Made by a program: the position numbers and the translations under genes. A stretch of DNA of 11,632 nucleotides from the NCBI GenBank assembly GCA_039190275.1, contig JBCCYF010000139.1, forward strand, positions 1-11,632. Reading direction: 5' to 3'. Every line of letters starts with the position of its first letter. Positions within the stretch are counted from its first letter, which is position 1. Positions 9,565 through 11,632 of the stretch are shown here, piece after piece. This DNA is from Halovulum sp039190275. Lineage in GTDB: Bacteria; Pseudomonadota; Alphaproteobacteria; Rhodobacterales; Rhodobacteraceae. Below the pieces are notes generated by a model, which had not been told where the DNA came from, did not search any database, and saw only the letters and a list, made by a program, of their open reading frames with translations.

Positions 9565-9600
9565 TGTATTTTATATAACGGTGCTATATTATGTAATACA
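9565..9600. repeat. Imperfect 36-bp inverted repeat
   Basis: TGTATT (9565-9570) is the reverse complement of AATACA (9595-9600), and inside them ATATA (9573-9577) faces TATAT (9585-9589), around a centre ACGGTGC. The dyad lies about 20 bp upstream of the proposed promoter of the outer-membrane protein gene, a position suited to an activator or nucleoid-protein site. In AT-rich DNA some symmetry is expected by chance. Confidence 0.35.
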
Positions 9601-9626
9601 TTCGTTAAATTTATGACCGTTTGGTG

Positions 9627-9645
9627 TTCATGATTTATTCATGAT
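9627..9645. repeat. Tandem TTCATGAT repeat with 11-bp period
   Basis: TTCATGAT occurs at 9627-9634 and again at 9638-9645, with TTA between. Each copy contains the palindrome TCATGA. An 11-bp period puts both copies on the same face of the helix, as for two protein dimers binding side by side. No regulator is identified. Confidence 0.4.
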
Positions 9646-9652
9646 CTAAGAT

Positions 9653-9874
9653 ATGAGTATTGTTCGACAATTGAAGGTATTCGAGCGGAACGGCAAATTT
9701 CTAAGGCCCATAAGGGTGTTTTGGCGGGTGCCTTTGCCTTGTGGGCAGCGCGTCCAACCACTCAACCGATATGGCAAACCGTCAAGAATCCGGAAGGCGC
9801 GTTTGTGTGCATTGCTAAAGTTGTTTGCAGAATACGGCTTAATCGGTGACCCCGAATGCGCTGCGTATCGTTAG
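9653..9874 (+). CDS. Doubtful small open frame of 73 codons, unknown
   Basis: The open frame starts with ATG right after the AT-rich island and encodes a basic 73-residue peptide (start MSIVRQLKVFERNGKF; many Arg and Lys) with no signal peptide, membrane segment or family I recognise. No clear ribosome site precedes it. A TGC-TATATT extended -10 lies 63 bp upstream on the same strand. It is more likely a chance frame or the decayed remains of a gene than a real one; I list it because it is the only plus-strand frame in this gap with any upstream promoter-like signal. Confidence 0.12.
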   Translation: MSIVRQLKVFERNGKFLRPIRVFWRVPLPCGQRVQPLNRYGKPSRIRKARLCALLKLFAEYGLIGDPECAAYR

Positions 9875-10123
9875 GCGGGGGCCGAACCGTATGGACCCGT
9901 AGCACTGACGGGACGTGACCCGGAGTTGGTTCGTCCCGGCGCATCTTGTAAAGCTCACTGCCGCGTCGCGTGGATCCGACAACATAAACCCTTCGGCCGG
10001 AACGAAGCAGTTGAGCGGCGGGTCGCAACTGTTATGGTACGATGCAGGGTTTGGCGGCGCGAGGGGCGCGGGCCGCCCGCAGTCAACCAATGACCATACT
10101 CCAAACCCCGCAGAGGTCCGATT
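9661..10123. other. Long intergenic stretch with several GC-rich inverted repeats
   Basis: About 460 bp with no convincing gene, apart from the doubtful frame at its left end. Perfect short stems are CGGGACG/CGTCCCG (9909-9915, 9932-9938), CTTCG/CGAAG (9991-9995, 10003-10007), CAGTTG/CAACTG (10008-10013, 10026-10031) and GCGGG/CCCGC (10068-10072, 10076-10080). None is followed by a T-tract. It could hold a structured leader or small RNA for the VOC gene downstream, or be decayed coding DNA. It does not fold as a tRNA. Confidence 0.35.
10011..10038 (+). promoter_or_regulatory. Candidate promoter of the VOC gene, overlapped by an inverted repeat
   Basis: TTGAGC (10011-10016) and TATGGT (10033-10038) are 16 bp apart, each matching four of six consensus bases. 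The start would be near 10045, with a leader of about 80 nt. The perfect half-sites CAGTTG (10008-10013) and CAACTG (10026-10031) straddle the -35 box and the spacer, where a repressor dimer would block RNA polymerase. Confidence 0.3.
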
Positions 10124-10516
10124 ATGAGAATTGAACGTCTGGATCACTTGAACATCCGCACGGGCCAACTTGGTGCGATGATCGCCTGGTACAGGGATAT
10201 TCTCGGCCTGCGGGAAGGTCCAAGACCCGATTTCGGGTTTGCAGGTGCGTGGATGTACGCTGGGAATGTCGCGGTTGTCCATCTGGTTGAGACCCCGCCG
10301 CCGAAAGATCCCGGTGTTGACTTAAAACTGGAGCACGGGGCCTTCCGTGCCAACGGTTTCGCCATGCTCATGGATCGCCTTAAGCGGACGCAGGAACGGT
10401 CCGAGGTTTCGGCGGTTCCCGGGTTACCGATTGTGCAGGTCAACCTTTGGGATCCGGATGGAAACCACCTGCACATTGACTTCGATGCCGAAGATGCCGC
10501 CCCGCACTGGCCCTAG
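10124..10516 (+). CDS. VOC superfamily (glyoxalase/dioxygenase-fold) protein
   Basis: This is a single-chain, 130-residue vicinal oxygen chelate protein with two beta-alpha-beta-beta-beta halves. The first half starts IERLDHLNI (3-11, H8) with the helix AWYRDILGL (21-29) and the strand VVHLVE (51-56). The second begins LEHGAFRANG (69-78, H71) and ends NLWDPDGNHLHIDF (107-120). The usual metal glutamate of that last strand is replaced by H117. H8, E56 or H53, H71 and H117 are the likely metal-binding positions. The reaction is unknown: glyoxalase I, fosfomycin-type transferases, dioxygenases and epimerases share this fold. AGAGG seven bases upstream supports the ATG at 10124. The nearest neighbour is the amidohydrolase gene 292 bp downstream, which probably has its own promoter. 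A direct link to gloB is not implied. Confidence 0.9.
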   Translation: MRIERLDHLNIRTGQLGAMIAWYRDILGLREGPRPDFGFAGAWMYAGNVAVVHLVETPPPKDPGVDLKLEHGAFRANGFAMLMDRLKRTQERSEVSAVPGLPIVQVNLWDPDGNHLHIDFDAEDAAPHWP

Positions 10517-10612
10517 CCCGCCTTGCTCCGCCCGTTTGGTCAAAAGCGCCGCAGCCTCGCGACATGCCCCGTTGATACCAGACATTCCGTATCGGCGCGT
10601 GCCGCGTGCCTC

Positions 10613-10640
10613 TTGACTGCCATCTGCTCCGGGATAGCGT
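10613..10640 (+). promoter_or_regulatory. Candidate promoter of the amidohydrolase gene
   Basis: TTGACT (10613-10618) is close to the ideal -35 box; TAGCGT (10635-10640), 16 bp on, is a poorer -10. A start near 10647 would leave a leader of about 160 nt that contains the stem-loops described at 10719-10788. Confidence 0.35.
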
Positions 10641-10718
10641 AGCATCGGTCCGTTCGGTGACCTGCCCGCTGGCGCGGCACGCGCAACCCGCGCACCCCTG
10701 CCTGACGGGCGCCAGCCG

Positions 10719-10788
10719 CCCGATCCCAGGTGGGATCGGGCTTATAGACTTGGCCCGATCAGGGCCCCAATCAGGTCCCTTGCGGGCC
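10719..10788 (+). repeat. Three consecutive stem-loops in the leader of the amidohydrolase gene
   Basis: Stem 1 is a perfect 10-bp inverted repeat, CCCGATCCCA (10719-10728) and TGGGATCGGG (10731-10740), with only two bases between. Stem 2 is GGCCC/GGGCC (10752-10756, 10762-10766). Stem 3 is GGTCC/GGGCC (10774-10778, 10784-10788, one G-U pair). Stems 2 and 3 overlap a 12-bp near-repeat starting ATCAGG (10758 and 10770). The left arm of stem 2 could also pair with the right arm of stem 3, so two exclusive folds exist. The ribosome site AAGGGG (10797-10802) follows 8 bases after stem 3. Stem 1 lacks a real T-tract, so it is a weak terminator at best; it may equally be an operator palindrome. Confidence 0.5.
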
Positions 10789-10808
10789 ATAGCGCGAAGG
10801 GGATCAAT

Positions 10809-11632
10809 ATGCCCGCACCCGGCGAGAATCTTAAAGTGAACGGTGACCGTTTGTGGGACAGCCTGATGGACATGGCCAAGATCGGTCCCGGCGTTGCCGG
10901 TGGCAACAATCGCCAAACCCTCACCGATGCCGATGCCGAAGGGCGCGCGTTGTTCCAATCCTGGGCGGAGGCTGCCGGCTGCACCATGGGTCTTGACCAA
11001 CTGGGCAATATGTTTGCCCGGCGCGAGGGCAGTGATCCGGACGCGCTTCCGGTTTATGTCGGCTCGCATCTGGATACCCAGCCCACCGGCGGAAAATACG
11101 ATGGTGTTCTGGGTGTCTTGGGCGGGCTCGAGATTCTCCGATCGCTGAATGATCTGGGCATAACGACGAAACACCCGATTGTCGTGACCAACTTCACCAA
11201 CGAGGAAGGGACCCGTTTTGCACCCGCGATGCTTGCCTCGGGCGTCTTTGCGGGGATCCACAGCCAGGACTGGGCCGAGAGGCGCGAGGATGCCGAGGGC
11301 AAGACCTTCGGTGCGGAACTGGATAGGATCGGCTGGCGCGGCGCCGAAGAAGTCGGTGCCCGTAAAATGCACGCGTTCTTTGAGTTGCATATTGAACAGG
11401 GGCCGATCCTGGAAGCCGAGGGGAAGGAAATAGGCGTCGTAACCCATGGTCAGGGGCTAAGCTGGACACAAGTAACCATCGGTGGCAAGGAAAGCCATAC
11501 AGGCTCGACCCCAATGCCAATGCGTAAGAACGCCGGTCTCGGCATGGCGCGGGTCCTTAACCTGGTGGATGAGATTGCTTGGTCGCATGCACCCGATGCG
11601 GTGGGTGCCGCGGGCCACATTGATGTCCATCC
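10809..11632 (+). CDS. Zn-dependent amidohydrolase of the carbamoylase/allantoate/ureidopropionase family (M20), 3' end missing
   Basis: The visible 274 residues belong to the bimetal M20-type amidohydrolases (AllC, HyuC, PydC) that remove a carbamoyl or ureido group from N-carbamoyl amino acids, releasing ammonia and CO2, in the cytoplasm. Metal ligands in order are H87 (GSHLDT), D98 (GGKYDG), E132/E133 (TNEEGTRFAP) and H194 (ELHIEQGP). The lid-domain segment GGKESHTGSTPMPMRKNAG (225-243), with H230, follows. The last histidine ligand lies beyond the edge; full length is usually about 400-415. The start RLWDSLMDMAKIGPG (14-28) strongly resembles the Rhodobacterales versions, often next to dihydropyrimidinase, so beta-ureidopropionase (PydC) or L-carbamoylase is my best guess, but substrate cannot be told here. 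AAGGGG six bases before the ATG at 10809 fixes the start. Confidence 0.93.
   Translation, partial: MPAPGENLKVNGDRLWDSLMDMAKIGPGVAGGNNRQTLTDADAEGRALFQSWAEAAGCTMGLDQLGNMFARREGSDPDALPVYVGSHLDTQPTGGKYDGVLGVLGGLEILRSLNDLGITTKHPIVVTNFTNEEGTRFAPAMLASGVFAGIHSQDWAERREDAEGKTFGAELDRIGWRGAEEVGARKMHAFFELHIEQGPILEAEGKEIGVVTHGQGLSWTQVTIGGKESHTGSTPMPMRKNAGLGMARVLNLVDEIAWSHAPDAVGAAGHIDVH

Larger units (their letters stand above)
9541..9660. other. AT-rich island upstream of the outer-membrane protein gene
   Basis: I count 33 G or C in these 120 bases (27.5 percent), against clearly GC-rich genes on both sides. The stretch holds runs of T, several TATA-like words (including TGC-TATATT at 9582-9590, an extended -10 form on the plus strand), an imperfect dyad and a tandem 8-bp repeat. 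It has no coding potential. It is best read as a regulatory region, possibly bound by a nucleoid protein that favours AT-rich DNA, or as a trace of acquired DNA. Confidence 0.6.

Noticed and set aside
9896..9945. tRNA-like fragment (GGTTCGTCCC and a 7-bp stem)
   Set aside because: The stem closes on itself with a 16-base loop and there is no D arm, anticodon arm or acceptor geometry.
9762..10282. Two minus-strand open frames of 88 and 147 codons across the gap and the VOC gene start
   Set aside because: The longer one overlaps the VOC gene in antisense; neither peptide resembles a known protein or shows a ribosome site. I considered a decayed gene but cannot support it.
10440..11447. Minus-strand open frame of 335 codons opposite the amidohydrolase gene
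   Set aside because: It is antisense to a gene with all expected metal ligands; it is a mirror frame.

Overview
The window reads as ordinary chromosomal DNA of an alphaproteobacterium, most probably a Rhodobacterales/Roseobacter-group marine bacterium. The evidence is the GC-rich coding sequence, the F1-only ATP synthase order atpH-atpA-atpG-atpD with no membrane (Fo) genes in front, and protein sequences that fit that group. I see no tRNA or rRNA gene, no CRISPR array, no transposase and no phage or defence gene. The prompt suggested there might be a new system here. I looked on both strands and found none that the sequence supports; the most unusual stretches are non-coding and are described as such.

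Left part (1-5454, all minus strand). Reading right to left, a SAM-dependent methyltransferase of unknown substrate lies first. After a 233-bp gap with a plausible promoter comes the F1 operon atpH (delta), atpA (alpha), atpG (gamma) and atpD (beta). Gaps within the operon are 1, 26 and 18 bp, so it is surely one transcript. atpD ends at the window edge with only the last two bases of its stop codon missing; atpC would be expected beyond.

Middle (5479-8811, plus strand). gloB (glyoxalase II) starts 24 bp from the methyltransferase start, head to head, so each promoter must lie inside the other gene. After a 231-bp gap comes clpA, the unfoldase of the ClpAP protease, closed by a clear intrinsic terminator. 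The adaptor gene clpS is not next to clpA here.

Right part (8831-11632). A minus-strand gene encodes a secreted, probably beta-barrel outer-membrane protein with a terminal phenylalanine. Its upstream region is a sharp AT-rich island (33 G/C in the 120 bases 9541-9660) with a tandem 8-bp repeat and a long imperfect dyad. It continues into a roughly 460-bp stretch without a convincing gene but with several GC-rich inverted repeats. Then come, on the plus strand, a small VOC/glyoxalase-fold protein and a gene whose 292-bp upstream spacer carries three consecutive stem-loops. That last gene is a zinc-dependent M20-type carbamoyl-amino-acid/allantoate/ureidopropionate amidohydrolase that runs off the window.

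How they work together: atpHAGD is energy metabolism, gloB detoxifies methylglyoxal adducts and clpA does protein quality control. The right-hand amidohydrolase points to catabolism of nitrogen compounds (pyrimidines, hydantoins or ureides) whose other genes should lie beyond the right edge.
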